From the NCBI GenBank assembly GCA_009668205.1, contig WJYM01000002.1, forward strand, positions 62,001-126,000: a DNA stretch of 64,000 nucleotides. The letters are read 5' to 3'. The notes below the pieces were generated by a model. The model searched no databases, was not told the DNA's origin, and saw only the letters and a program-made list of their open reading frames with translations. Below are positions 7,848 to 16,880 of this stretch, piece after piece. Within the stretch, counting starts at the first letter, position 1, and each line of letters opens with the position of its first letter. Source of the DNA: Enterobacteriaceae bacterium RIT691 (lineage in GTDB: Bacteria; Pseudomonadota; Gammaproteobacteria; Enterobacterales; Enterobacteriaceae). A program made the position numbers and the translations under genes.

Positions 7848-8348
7848 CAGAGACGAGTCAGCCTTAACCATAAGCAAGTGAGTGTTGCGAACGTACCTGG
7901 CTCATTCGGAAGTGAGGTATTTGTTAACGCAGAACGCCACACAAAAGGAATTAAAATCACACTTCCCATTCAACCTTTAAGTATCTTTTAAGTGAATCAT
8001 GTGGAGGATTGGAAGGAAAGAACAGTGAGCAAAACACCGACACATGAAGAGTCTGCTGGGCATGCAGCTCGCTATCCCGGTAGTTAAACGTTAAGCATCA
8101 GACTGGCCAGATTGCAGGTTACAACAAAAGCGCCATGAGTGCCTGCTGGCGTGTCGTACATTTTTTATGTGTCACAGAAAACCAGATGTGCAACAGGGAC
8201 GTTATTATCAGCCTCTATTACAGGCATCGGCAGGTGTCATAAATATTCAGCATCAGATATCGCTTGTGTTTATGCCACACCATACACAGACATCCCATAT
8301 TGGGATGGTCTTATATATCAAACTTTGATAAGCAGGGTTAAATGAGCC
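7848..8348. other. Intergenic stretch with a possible truncated gene start
   Basis: About 500 bases with no convincing intact gene. At 8025-8087 a GTG start with a strong GGAAGG upstream opens a 20-codon frame (MSKTPTHEESAGHAARYPGS), which looks like the beginning of a gene cut short. An open frame at 8139-8345 has no ribosome-binding site and an implausible composition. I see no RNA gene. Confidence 0.35.
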
Positions 8349-8669
8349 ATGAAAAAATTACTTTATGTACTACCTATATTTCTTTTGGCGGGATGTGGTG
8401 ATAAAGCACCAAAATGCAGCGGTGAGGATTCAATTGGCGTTGTTAAACAAATCTTAACACGCGAGTACCTGCAGAAAGGACTAATAAAACTCACTGAGGT
8501 TAATGTGCTGGCTATCCGCACCATAGGTGTTGATAAAGAGGTTGATATCTCTCATTGTGCTGCCAGTGTGTCAATGAAAGATGACGCTGATCGTGAATAT
8601 CAAAAGGACATAACCTATGACACGCAGTATACGGATGATAAGTCACAAATTTATGTCACGATTAACTGA
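8349..8669 (+). CDS. Small lipoprotein of unknown function
   Basis: A 106-residue predicted lipoprotein. The signal peptide MKKLLYVLPIFLLAGC carries a clear lipobox (LAGC, Cys16). Since the residue after Cys is Gly, it would be sorted to the outer membrane. The mature part has two further Cys residues (CSG and SHCAAS) and is otherwise polar. It is the first of three adjacent plus-strand envelope genes. Not recognised. Confidence 0.75.
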   Translation: MKKLLYVLPIFLLAGCGDKAPKCSGEDSIGVVKQILTREYLQKGLIKLTEVNVLAIRTIGVDKEVDISHCAASVSMKDDADREYQKDITYDTQYTDDKSQIYVTIN

Positions 8670-8684
8670 GTGCAGGAGAAAATC

Positions 8685-9029
8685 ATGTCACTGAAAAACA
8701 ATTTGCAGAATAATGATAATAATGGTTCAAAAGAACACGATAGCGGTGATCCATTCCAGAATAAGTTAAGAAATGGTGGCTTTGGACTTACGAAAACATT
8801 TTGGCTGTACTGGTTTTTACCCGTACTGGCTCTTGAGATTCTTGACCCTATTATCAATGAACATCATGTAAGTAGGATTTTACAATATTCTATACTAGCC
8901 TTGAGTTTTTTCATAATACCTTGTATTAAGAACACGACAGGTAAGAAGGCCTGGCGAATAATGGCAATATTATTTGTTATTTTTTACTTGATTCTGGATG
9001 CATTTGCATTATATCTGTTTCCTTTTTGA
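8685..9029 (+). CDS. Small inner-membrane protein
   Basis: A 114-residue protein with a polar N-terminus (about residues 1-35, Asn/Asp-rich) and three predicted membrane segments: around FWLYWFLPVLALEIL, ILQYSILALSFFIIP and IMAILFVIFYLILDAFALYLF. ATG 8685 has AGGAG six bases upstream and follows the lipoprotein stop by 15 bases, so the two are probably co-transcribed. Not recognised. Confidence 0.7.
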   Translation: MSLKNNLQNNDNNGSKEHDSGDPFQNKLRNGGFGLTKTFWLYWFLPVLALEILDPIINEHHVSRILQYSILALSFFIIPCIKNTTGKKAWRIMAILFVIFYLILDAFALYLFPF

Positions 9030-9096
9030 TGCCTATGACGGTGTTCATTAAAACCATCATAGATATCACCGTCAAACAAATTATAAGGGTTTAAAG

Positions 9097-9519
9097 ATGA
9101 AAAATGCGATACTTATACTACTCTTTCTATCATCCACCTCCTCTGCGACAGAGCTTCATCGCATCGCAGACCTGAATCAGAAAAAGGTGACTGATAACGC
9201 TGTCATATCCACGAAGGGTCACTGGAACAATTTAGATATAACGCTAAATGGCACCACAGATCCGAATGATGTTAATGCCGCAATGTATGGTACATGTAAT
9301 GTTGACATGGACAAGTCTGCCTACAGTCATTCCGTCAAAAAGTCGGATGAAGGGAATGATATTCATGAATACAACTATACTGCTGACCAGTGTAAAGCAA
9401 AAGTAGAGATCATTGACATGAATAAACAAGAGGCCCGGGTTACATTGTCAGATCAATGCCAGGTTTACTGCGGGGTCCAGGGTGATATTCATTCACTGGA
9501 TGGTTACTACCGTCAGTAA
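9097..9519 (+). CDS. Secreted periplasmic protein, unknown
   Basis: A 140-residue protein with a signal peptide (MKNAILILLFLSSTSSA, cleavage after Ala). The mature part has four Cys residues (CNV, CKAK, CQVYC) that may pair as disulfides. Its end, CQVYCGVQGDIHSLDGYYR, resembles the C-terminal C-x-x-x-C-G...GxY motif of some small lysozyme-inhibitor-like periplasmic proteins, but this is a weak analogy. Third gene of the small envelope cluster. Confidence 0.65.
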   Translation: MKNAILILLFLSSTSSATELHRIADLNQKKVTDNAVISTKGHWNNLDITLNGTTDPNDVNAAMYGTCNVDMDKSAYSHSVKKSDEGNDIHEYNYTADQCKAKVEIIDMNKQEARVTLSDQCQVYCGVQGDIHSLDGYYRQ

Positions 9520-9558
9520 CGCCCTGGGAGAAGCTGTTATTTTCTCATGGTTGCATCT

Positions 9559-9576
9559 GGGGGCGCCGCCCCCTTT
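9559..9576 (+). terminator. GC-rich hairpin after the envelope genes
   Basis: GGGGGCG-C-CGCCCCC followed by only three T residues. It follows the secreted-protein gene and precedes the next gene, so it could be a weak terminator. Confidence 0.4.
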
Positions 9577-9590
9577 GCTCAGGATACCGA

Positions 9591-10271
9591 ATGCCTGATT
9601 TTATGATATCCATGCTATACAGCAATAAAGAACGGAAAGGTCTGACATCTCGGATAATACATGAACATAAATATCTGGAGAAATATACTTCGTACTCAAC
9701 ATTCTATCAGAACCAGAATGCATATGACTTTTACAAAGAAAAACCATTATATGATATCGAACATAACGCGCCTCCATATTTTGTATTTGTTAGAACAACG
9801 GACAATCTATATCCTCAATATGATAATGAAGATTGTTTTGAGGTGACAGTTTTAGATACAAACAGAAAACAACTGGTATTCTGCTTTCTCTGCTTTGTTG
9901 AGGGATTAAGTATTTGTCCTGTTACATGGTTTACACCAGAATTTAAGTCTGTAAGCCCTTATCTGCATAATCTTCTGGATTTATTTTTTGAGGATTTAAT
10001 GAAAACATATGTTCTACGCATAGATCATCGACAGGGATATTCAGCTCATACTTATTTCTGGTTGAAACGGGCGCGTTACCTGTCAGAACAAGGTCATCAA
10101 TTGTTCTTATGCAACAGGAGGTCTCATGCTCGCACACTCATTCACCCCAATAATATTAATCCACATCATATGAACCGAAAGAAAACTAACTATTACTATT
10201 TAGTCGTGAACAAAAACTATCATTTAGCAGTGCCACCTTCGGCTTGCAGCCTCCACCCGATTACCGGATGA
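9591..10271 (+). CDS. Unknown protein, possibly truncated
   Basis: A 226-residue protein rich in Tyr, Phe, His and Asn that I do not recognise. ATG 9591 has AGGA six bases upstream. A hydrophobic patch lies around LVFCFLCFVEGLSICPV, but there is no clear membrane segment or signal peptide. The last dozen residues (VPPSACSLHPITG) run into a sequence of different composition about 50 bases before an IS3 fragment, so the natural C-terminus may have been lost. Confidence 0.5.
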   Translation: MPDFMISMLYSNKERKGLTSRIIHEHKYLEKYTSYSTFYQNQNAYDFYKEKPLYDIEHNAPPYFVFVRTTDNLYPQYDNEDCFEVTVLDTNRKQLVFCFLCFVEGLSICPVTWFTPEFKSVSPYLHNLLDLFFEDLMKTYVLRIDHRQGYSAHTYFWLKRARYLSEQGHQLFLCNRRSHARTLIHPNNINPHHMNRKKTNYYYLVVNKNYHLAVPPSACSLHPITG

Positions 10272-10320
10272 ATTGCAACAGCATCATTCCACATATCTTT
10301 TCCATAATTATTTCTTGCCA

Positions 10321-10753
10321 GACGGTTATCGACCTGTATACGCGCGAATGTTTGGGGATCTGTGTGGGACAGAATCTGCGTTCAACAGAAGTGGCAGAAA
10401 TGCTGAACAGCATAGCGCTCAGACGTCCTTTACCTTAGTTGCTGAAAACCGATAATGGTTCTGAATTTGCAGGGAAAATGCTGGACAGATGGGGGTATGA
10501 AAGAGGCATCAGAATTGACTTCTCACGCCCGGGAACACCGACGGACAATGCGACGGTGGAGTCCTTCAACGGCAGGTTACGGCAGGAATGTCTGAACGAG
10601 AACTGGTTCATGTCTCTGGAGGATGCACGGTGCAAAATCGAGGCCTGGCGCATACACTATAACCAGAGGCGTCCCCATTCTGCACTGGGCTGGATGACCC
10701 CGTCAGAATTTGCTGAGAAGTCTGCCGGTTGCCAGAATAAACAACCAACATGA
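10321..10753 (+). pseudogene. IS3-family transposase (OrfB) 3' fragment
   Basis: The C-terminal half of an IS3-family DDE transposase. It opens abruptly at TVIDLYTRECLG, contains the second Asp in LLKTDNGSEF and the last Glu in NATVESFNGRLRQE, and ends normally (RRPHSALGWMTPSEFA). An in-frame TAG interrupts it at 10436-10438, just before LLKTDNG. The 5' half and first catalytic Asp are missing. Its first 100 bases match, in inverted orientation and at 94 of 100 positions, the fragment at 12061-12160, so the two come from different copies. Confidence 0.9.
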
Positions 10754-10847
10754 AGCCGGTTATTCCTGATTATGACTGGATCATATTCGGGGTCAGGGTC
10801 AGATTCCGACGTTACTAACTGAGTGTTGTATCTAATCCTGGGGGCAG

Positions 10848-11216
10848 GTCAACACCTACGTTGAAGCCTGCGAGGGCCAGGACATGATGTCCTGGTTGAA
10901 CGCCAACAGCCGTTGCCTGGCCTTCCTCGGCGGCGTACCAAAACTGCTCATCCCGGATAATCTCAAAAGCGCAGTCAAAAAAGCAGATCGCTATGAACCG
11001 GTTATCAACGAGAGCTATCAGGCGCTGGCGGAGCACTATGGGACAGTAGTGCTTCCTGCCCGCCCCTACAAACCGAAAGATAAACCGAAAGCGGAGAACG
11101 GCGTGCTTATCGTGGAAAGATGGCTACTCGCCCGCATCCGCAATGAAACCTTCCACACACTGAGAGCGCTGAATATCCGGTTCTCGCTGTACGCTTACAG
11201 CTCAGACTTGATCTGA
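10848..11216 (+). pseudogene. IS21-family IstA transposase internal fragment
   Basis: An internal piece of IstA: TYVEACEGQDMMSWLN, then GVPKLLIPDNLKSAVKKADR and YQALAEHYGTVVLPARPYKP followed by KPKAENGV, with the conserved Asp and Glu of the DDE core. Neither the N-terminal helix-turn-helix nor the C-terminal part is present, and IstB is absent. Similarity stops around ETFHTLRALN (about 11173); the last 13 codons are unrelated. Inactive remnant. Confidence 0.85.
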
Positions 11217-11269
11217 CGGTTTTCACTGGCAGTACACAATCAAATCTGACAGTCTGCTTTGAGCTGTGA
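11195..11269. repeat. Imperfect inverted repeat behind the IstA fragment
   Basis: TTACAGCTCA at 11195-11204 mirrors TGAGCTGTGA at 11260-11269, with further partial matching inward. It may be the ends of a tiny insertion or a remnant of IS ends; no gene lies between. Confidence 0.3.
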
Positions 11270-11273
11270 GTTA

Positions 11274-11996
11274 TTACTGGGGTTTCTCTAAACTCTGTGC
11301 GCGTAATCGCCTGAAGTTCTTAATGGTTGCCTTGGAAAGACTTGCTGCGGTATCGACGATGACAAAGCTGTAAGGATTTTCAGTTATCAGAGGGCTCAGA
11401 TCGGTACATGCAATAAGAAGTGCCTCTGCCTGATGAGATTCAACTTCAGCCAATAAATTCTGCCACTCGGCATGTACATCGGGATCGTGAAAGCCTTTTG
11501 CTTTAACTCTCTCAATCAGTAACGTGGTCGTTTCACGAAGCTGTTGTGAATCAATAACCTCTCTGTTGGACGCTTTTATTCGCGCCTGATAGAAACCTGC
11601 TTCAAGTGTGGGTTCTGTAGCCAGCACCGCGATTCTGGTTGCTTCTGCCGGCAGCGACTCAAGGGCACTGTCTGCAATATGTAGAAGTGGAATACCGCGG
11701 CTCACCGCTTTCATTTCGATGAAATAGCAGTGCGCAAGGTTACATGGAATAGTTATCAGGCTCACTTTAGCTTTGATGAGTTCGGCAATACCCTGCTGCA
11801 GGGCGGCGATCATCGCATTATCATCAATTTTCTTACCCGGCCAAAAAGGTGTTGGTAATGAGATAATATGCATTTTGGGAAAATCCATATCATATTTTGC
11901 GCCATAGCCGACCTGGCAATCTGTCACCAGCATATCAATGAAGGGCGCTGTGGAACGGGGCCCCATACCTGCCAGCACACCTATAGAAACAGTCAT
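11274..11996 (-). CDS. Aspartate/glutamate racemase family protein
   Basis: A 240-residue PLP-independent amino-acid racemase of the Asp/Glu family. It opens with the typical GVLAGMGPRSTAPFIDML. Two catalytic Cys are present: Cys85 in IPCNLAHCY (usual form PCNTAH, so Thr is replaced by Leu) and Cys197 in LIACTDLSPL (usual form CTEL). Such enzymes interconvert L- and D-aspartate or glutamate in the cytoplasm. ATG 11996 follows GGAG. It lies between IS remnants facing opposite ways, so it was probably carried in as a passenger. The true substrate is unknown. Confidence 0.8.
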   Translation of the reverse strand: MTVSIGVLAGMGPRSTAPFIDMLVTDCQVGYGAKYDMDFPKMHIISLPTPFWPGKKIDDNAMIAALQQGIAELIKAKVSLITIPCNLAHCYFIEMKAVSRGIPLLHIADSALESLPAEATRIAVLATEPTLEAGFYQARIKASNREVIDSQQLRETTTLLIERVKAKGFHDPDVHAEWQNLLAEVESHQAEALLIACTDLSPLITENPYSFVIVDTAASLSKATIKNFRRLRAQSLEKPQ

Positions 11997-12052
11997 CACT
12001 AAAGTCTCCTTTTCCTACTCCCCTTTTTCAGAGGAAAAATTATCAATTAATT

Positions 12053-12548
12053 GCCCGCATGAGCGCTATGCTGTTCAGCATGTCTGCCACTTCTGTTGAA
12101 CGCAGATTCTGTCCCACGCAGATCCCCAGGCATTCGCGGGTGTACAGGTCGATAACCGTCAGCAGGCCCAGTCGTCGCCCGTCAAACAACGCATCAGAGA
12201 CAAAATCCATGCCCCAGACGTGATTCGGATACAGCCCCTGAGGCTGTGGCTGGCGGCGCTGTGCTGATTTTTTGCGGCGTGGCCGTTTGAGGCGCAGCGA
12301 CAGACCCTGCTCACGGTAGAGACGATAAATTCGTTTATGGTTATCCTGCCAGCCCTCCCGCCTGAGCAGGATGTGAACCCGCCCTTTACGTTGCCAGAGT
12401 CTTATCCATTTAAAGAGCAGGTTGTCATTGACGTCATGTTGTCGGGCCAGCGCACAACACTTCCTTCTTCTTCAAGTGCCAGCCTGACCAGTTCCATTTT
12501 TAACTCAGGGGAATATCGTTTTCGGGGAAGTCTTTCTTTGGCGCGCAT
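12053..12548 (-). pseudogene. IS3-family element remnant, frameshifted and internally deleted
   Basis: On the minus strand the OrfA start reads MRAKERLPRKRYSPELKMEL, then the frame shifts near codon 31 and continues as ARQHDVNDNLLFKWIRLWQ. It is then joined directly to the middle of OrfB (LLRREGWQDNHKRIYRLYRE, then GLYPNHVWGMDFVSDALFDG with the first catalytic Asp, and VIDLYTRECLG). The end of OrfA and beginning of OrfB have been deleted, and the OrfB end is missing after IALMRA. Inactive. Confidence 0.85.
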
Positions 12549-12650
12549 TAGGTGTCCACCTGCGAAATAAGTGGGGAATTAAGTTACAGGATCGCGGTTT
12601 CAGAGCCAGACAGTATTGAGATGACGCTTACCATAAGTTGCAGTCCATCA

Positions 12651-13928
12651 TCATAAGTGTCCCAAATAATCTGCCCATTTCTGGAGCCAATACTTACACT
12701 CGCGATCATACTTATACAGATTGTATATTCCTTCGACACCTCCACGAGTATGTCCCAAGATGGCCTCGGCTACTTCATTAGGACATTGCAAACGCGATAA
12801 TCCAGTACGAACGGTCCTCCTCAAATCATGTGGAGTCCAGCTCGGGATATCTAGCATCTGCCCTGCCTCGCGCATACGCCAGGCATTTTCAGTAAGGTAC
12901 TTTTGCTGTATTGGTAACTTCGTTCGAGATGAGGGAAAGAGATAAACATCTGAATTAAGACGCAGAATTTTTAGGAAATCGATAGCCTGGGTAGACAACT
13001 GAACATAGCGTTCAACGCCTGTTTTAGTTTCACGTAGATGTATTGTTCCCTTATCGAGGTCAACATCCTTCCACGCCATATTACAGACTTCACCGGTTCG
13101 ACACCCCGTCCAGAGGGTAATACGCAGAACGTTTTTTATCGTCAGTGAGTATGCTGAACCTGGTAGCCATTTGAGGAATTTTGCCAACTCCGCTTCGCTA
13201 AAAAAGCGAGTGCCACGACCATTGGTAAGCTTAATTCGAGTCTGGCGTAAACTGGATTTGGCTAACAGGGCTGGATTAGCGAAGGCAGCATCAAAGCGCC
13301 CTAAACCAATTGCAAACTCATAAGCAAGTGATAACTCCCTCAGCACATTGCCAGCCTGTACTGTTGCGCCTCGGGCTACAATACCATTAATCAAATCTAT
13401 GACATCTTTACGGGTAATCTCTGCGGCATTCTTTGTTCCTAAACTCTTTACTGCATCACCATAAAGGGTACGCCTTACCTCAGCCTGCCCTTTCTGCTTT
13501 CTGGCACCAGAGATAATCTTCCCCTCTTTCGTTTTACGATCTTCAATGCGCTCGGTTAGATACAGCTCAACCAACCCTTGAACAGTCAATTCGGGGATCT
13601 TCTTTTCTTCAGCATCTTTGGCTTGCTGCTGCTTTTCTTGTTTGAGCTCAGTTGCCGGACACCTGCCTCCCTGGCGAATAAGTTTTAGTTCGTTGAGTTT
13701 CAGACGGGCTGCAGCAAGTGATGTCTGTGGAAAATTACCGATTTTGACCTGAGTAAGTTTGCCCGTAAGAGGACTGGTGTAACGATAGAAAAAAGTCTTC
13801 ATTCCAGTTGCCCCACAAGACACTCGTAAACCACGGTTTTCACCAACATCGGCTTTATCTTTGTCACCAGGTTTCATCGTTTCTATCGTTTTAAATGCCA
13901 GAGGTTTCCCCTCTTGTTTTCCTGCCAT
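12651..13928 (-). CDS. P4-type integrase
   Basis: A 425-residue integrase of the P4/CP4 type. The N-terminal DUF4102 arm-binding domain (residues 1-95, with GLRVSCGATGMKTFFYRY) precedes a SAM-like core-binding domain and the catalytic domain: Arg in LWTGCRTGEVCNMAW, His-x-x-Arg in TPHDLRRTV, His in LGHTRGGVEG and the Tyr in IYNLYKY. ATG 13928 follows GGAG. The gene points away from mutS with its start 217 bases before it, so the attachment site probably lies at the mutS 5' end rather than in a tRNA gene. Confidence 0.9.
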   Translation of the reverse strand: MAGKQEGKPLAFKTIETMKPGDKDKADVGENRGLRVSCGATGMKTFFYRYTSPLTGKLTQVKIGNFPQTSLAAARLKLNELKLIRQGGRCPATELKQEKQQQAKDAEEKKIPELTVQGLVELYLTERIEDRKTKEGKIISGARKQKGQAEVRRTLYGDAVKSLGTKNAAEITRKDVIDLINGIVARGATVQAGNVLRELSLAYEFAIGLGRFDAAFANPALLAKSSLRQTRIKLTNGRGTRFFSEAELAKFLKWLPGSAYSLTIKNVLRITLWTGCRTGEVCNMAWKDVDLDKGTIHLRETKTGVERYVQLSTQAIDFLKILRLNSDVYLFPSSRTKLPIQQKYLTENAWRMREAGQMLDIPSWTPHDLRRTVRTGLSRLQCPNEVAEAILGHTRGGVEGIYNLYKYDRECKYWLQKWADYLGHL

Positions 13929-14145
13929 AAAGACTCCGTTATCATGTTCTATGTATTCATGAACTAAAAATGTAGGTTGTGGCTATAGCTAGCCATACTT
14001 TATCAATCTACTGCTCAACAAGCTACACTTTGACCTACACTTAATTGTGGGATTGAATGAAATCTAATGAGATCATGTGAAGTAAAAAGAGAACAACAAA
14101 AGACATCAACTCGTTAAAAATAAACAGGATTACAATCAAAAACAA
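13929..14145. other. Integrase promoter and island-mutS junction
   Basis: This AT-rich interval joins the island to mutS. TGTAGGT at 13971-13977 mirrors ACCTACA at 14033-14039, and TACACTT occurs twice nearby, which suits integrase arm or operator sites. The core crossover probably lies at about 14100-14175. No left-end copy was found in the window, as expected if the island starts before base 1. Confidence 0.45.
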
Positions 14146-16707
14146 ATGAAAATAATGGATAACCTAGACAACCACACGCCAATGATGCAGCAGTACCTGA
14201 AGCTGAAAGCTCAGCATCCGGAAATCCTGCTTTTCTACCGTATGGGCGATTTTTACGAGCTCTTTTATGACGATGCCCGACGTGCGTCGCAGCTGCTCGA
14301 CATCTCTCTGACTAAACGCGGAGCCTCTGCGGGGGAGCCGATCCCGATGGCGGGCGTGCCTCATCATGCTGTCGAAAACTATCTCGCCAAGCTGGTTAAC
14401 CTCGGTGAGTCTGCCGCTATCTGTGAACAGGTTGGCGATCCGGCGACCAGTAAAGGCCCGGTTGAGCGCAAAGTTGTCCGTATCGTCACACCAGGTACCA
14501 TCAGCGACGAAGCACTGCTGCAGGAGCGTCAGGATAACCTTCTGGCCGCCATCTGGCAGGACAGCAAAGGCTTCGGTTTTGCCACACTGGACATCAGCTC
14601 CGGGCGTTTTCGTCTGAGCGAACCGGCCGACCGTGAAACCATGGCGGCAGAACTGCAGCGCACGAACCCTGCGGAGTTGCTGTATGCAGAAGACTTTGCA
14701 GAAACGGCGCTGATTGAAGGACGTCGCGGCCTGCGTCGTCGTCCGCTGTGGGAATTTGAAATTGATACTGCGCGCCAGCAGTTGAACCTGCAATTTGGCA
14801 CCCGCGATCTGGTGGGCTTTGGTGTTGAAAATGCACCGCGCGGCCTCTGTGCTGCGGGCTGCCTGCTGCAATATGTCAAAGACACGCAGCGCACTTCCCT
14901 GCCGCATATCCGTTCCATCACCATGGAGCGTCAGCAGGACAGCATCATTATGGATGCGGCGACGCGTCGGAACCTGGAAATCACCCAGAACCTGGCGGGC
15001 GGCGTAGAAAATACGCTGGCGGCGGTGCTCGACCGTACCGTCACGCCGATGGGCAGCCGTATGCTCAAACGCTGGCTGCACATGCCGGTGCGCGATACCG
15101 TCATTCTGACTGAACGCCAGCAAACCATTGGCGCCTTACAGGATAAGTGCGACGAGCTGCAGCCGGTGCTGCGTCAGGTGGGCGATCTGGAACGTATTCT
15201 TGCGCGTCTGGCGCTGCGTACAGCCCGTCCGCGCGACCTTGCGCGTATGCGCCACGCTTTCCAGCAACTACCAGAGCTGCGTGAACAGCTCTCAGTGGTG
15301 GAGAGCCCGGCGGTGCAGAAGCTGCGCCAGACGATGGGTGAATTTAACGAACTTCGCGAACTGCTGGAGCGCTCAATCATTGAGTCGCCGCCCGTCCTGG
15401 TGCGCGACGGTGGTGTGATTGCACCAGGCTATCACGAAGAGCTCGACGAATGGCGTGCGCTGGCCGATGGCGCCACAGACTATCTCGACCGTCTGGAAAT
15501 CCGTGAGCGCGAGCGCCTGGGTCTGGATACCCTGAAAGTCGGCTACAACGCGGTTCATGGTTATTATATCCAGATTAGCCGTGGCCAGAGCCACATGGCA
15601 CCTATCCACTACGTTCGTCGCCAGACGCTGAAAAATGCAGAACGCTACATCATTCCGGAGCTGAAAGAGTACGAAGACAAAGTGCTAACGTCGAAAGGCA
15701 AAGCGCTGGCTCTGGAAAAACAGCTCTATGACCAACTGTTTGATTTGCTTCTGCCACATCTGGCGGATTTACAGCAAAGCGCAGCCGCGCTGGCCGAACT
15801 CGATGTCCTGGTGAACCTGGCCGAACGCGCCTACACCCTGAACTACAGTTGCCCTGTTTTCAGCGATAAACCGGGGATCCGCATCACCGAAGGTCGCCAC
15901 CCTGTGGTGGAACAGGTGTTGAATGAGCCGTTCATCGCCAACCCGCTGAATCTCACGCCACAGCGTAGAATGCTCATCATCACCGGTCCTAATATGGGCG
16001 GTAAAAGTACCTATATGCGCCAGACGGCACTGATCGCCCTGCTGGCCTACATCGGCAGCTATGTTCCGGCACAAAAGGTTGAGATTGGCCCGATAGACCG
16101 CATCTTCACCCGCGTGGGTGCGGCGGACGATCTGGCCAGTGGCCGCTCCACCTTTATGGTCGAGATGACCGAAACCGCCAATATTCTGCACAACGCCACC
16201 GAGCACAGTCTGGTGCTGATGGACGAAATTGGCCGCGGCACATCGACGTATGACGGTCTGTCACTGGCCTGGGCCTGTGCCGAAAGCCTGGCGAACCGTA
16301 TCAAAGCGCTGACGCTGTTTGCGACCCACTATTTCGAGCTGACACAGCTGCCGGAGAAAATGGAAGGCGTGGCGAACGTGCATCTGGATGCGCTGGAGCA
16401 CGGCGACACCATCGCCTTCATGCACAGCGTGCAGGACGGTGCAGCAAGCAAGAGCTACGGCCTGGCGGTTGCCGCGCTGGCGGGTGTGCCGAAAGAAGTC
16501 ATCAAGCGTGCGCGTCAGAAGCTGCGCGAGCTGGAAAGCCTGTCGCCGAATGCGGCGGCAACCCAGGTCGACGGGACCCAGATGTCGCTTTTATCAGCAC
16601 CGGAAGAAACCTCCCCGGCGGTTGAAGCGCTGGAAAATCTCGACCCGGATTCCCTGACCCCGCGTCAGGCGCTGGAGTGGATTTATCGTTTGAAGAGTCT
16701 GGTGTAG
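14146..16707 (+). CDS. mutS: DNA mismatch repair ATPase MutS
   Basis: An 853-residue protein that matches E. coli MutS throughout: the mismatch-sensing Phe-x-Glu in [15 protein letters not shown] near residue 40, Walker A in [15 protein letters not shown] (from about 614), Walker B in [16 protein letters not shown], and the dimerisation tail. It detects mispairs and recruits MutL. The N-terminus is unusual: [16 protein letters not shown], where relatives begin with a few different residues before NxDxHTPMMQQ. No good Shine-Dalgarno lies before either ATG (14146 or 14155). The island joins here, so expression may differ from normal. Confidence 0.97.
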   Translation: MKIMDNLDNHTPMMQQYLKLKAQHPEILLFYRMGDFYELFYDDARRASQLLDISLTKRGASAGEPIPMAGVPHHAVENYLAKLVNLGESAAICEQVGDPATSKGPVERKVVRIVTPGTISDEALLQERQDNLLAAIWQDSKGFGFATLDISSGRFRLSEPADRETMAAELQRTNPAELLYAEDFAETALIEGRRGLRRRPLWEFEIDTARQQLNLQFGTRDLVGFGVENAPRGLCAAGCLLQYVKDTQRTSLPHIRSITMERQQDSIIMDAATRRNLEITQNLAGGVENTLAAVLDRTVTPMGSRMLKRWLHMPVRDTVILTERQQTIGALQDKCDELQPVLRQVGDLERILARLALRTARPRDLARMRHAFQQLPELREQLSVVESPAVQKLRQTMGEFNELRELLERSIIESPPVLVRDGGVIAPGYHEELDEWRALADGATDYLDRLEIRERERLGLDTLKVGYNAVHGYYIQISRGQSHMAPIHYVRRQTLKNAERYIIPELKEYEDKVLTSKGKALALEKQLYDQLFDLLLPHLADLQQSAAALAELDVLVNLAERAYTLNYSCPVFSDKPGIRITEGRHPVVEQVLNEPFIANPLNLTPQRRMLIITGPNMGGKSTYMRQTALIALLAYIGSYVPAQKVEIGPIDRIFTRVGAADDLASGRSTFMVEMTETANILHNATEHSLVLMDEIGRGTSTYDGLSLAWACAESLANRIKALTLFATHYFELTQLPEKMEGVANVHLDALEHGDTIAFMHSVQDGAASKSYGLAVAALAGVPKEVIKRARQKLRELESLSPNAAATQVDGTQMSLLSAPEETSPAVEALENLDPDSLTPRQALEWIYRLKSLV

Positions 16708-16711
16708 TTTT

Positions 16712-16744
16712 ATGCCGGGCGGCACTGCGTTTGCCCGGCCTACA
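16712..16744. repeat. REP element
   Basis: GCCGGGCGGC...GCCCGGCCTAC is a typical REP palindrome. It lies directly after mutS between the convergent mutS and rpoS genes. Confidence 0.8.
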
Positions 16745-16764
16745 ACTGCTGTCTGGGCTGCCTT

Positions 16765-16804
16765 TCCCCCTCGCCCCTTTGGGGAGAGGGCCGGGGTGAG
16801 GGGC
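16765..16804. repeat. GC-rich palindromic intergenic repeat
   Basis: A CCCTCGCCCC...GGGGAGAGGGCCGGGGTGAGGG palindrome. The GGAGAGGGCCGGGG core recurs in the mazG-relA gap (57578-57670), so it is a dispersed repeat family distinct from REP. Confidence 0.7.
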
Positions 16805-16820
16805 AAACCACCGCAAAGAA

Positions 16821-16850
16821 AAAGGCCAGTCATCACTGACTGGCCTTTTT
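16821..16850. terminator. Bidirectional terminator between mutS and rpoS
   Basis: AAAGGCCAGTCA and TGACTGGCCTTT form a perfect 12-bp stem with a TCAC loop, flanked by A-rich sequence on the left and T on the right, so it can end rpoS (minus strand) and mutS (plus strand). Confidence 0.85.
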
Positions 16851-16880
16851 GATGGAAACTTTATGTGTTACTCACACTCT

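Noticed and set aside
8139-8345. 68-codon open frame before the lipoprotein gene
   Set aside because: No ribosome-binding site, no recognisable motif, and it ends right at the lipoprotein start. It probably arises by chance in the intergenic stretch.
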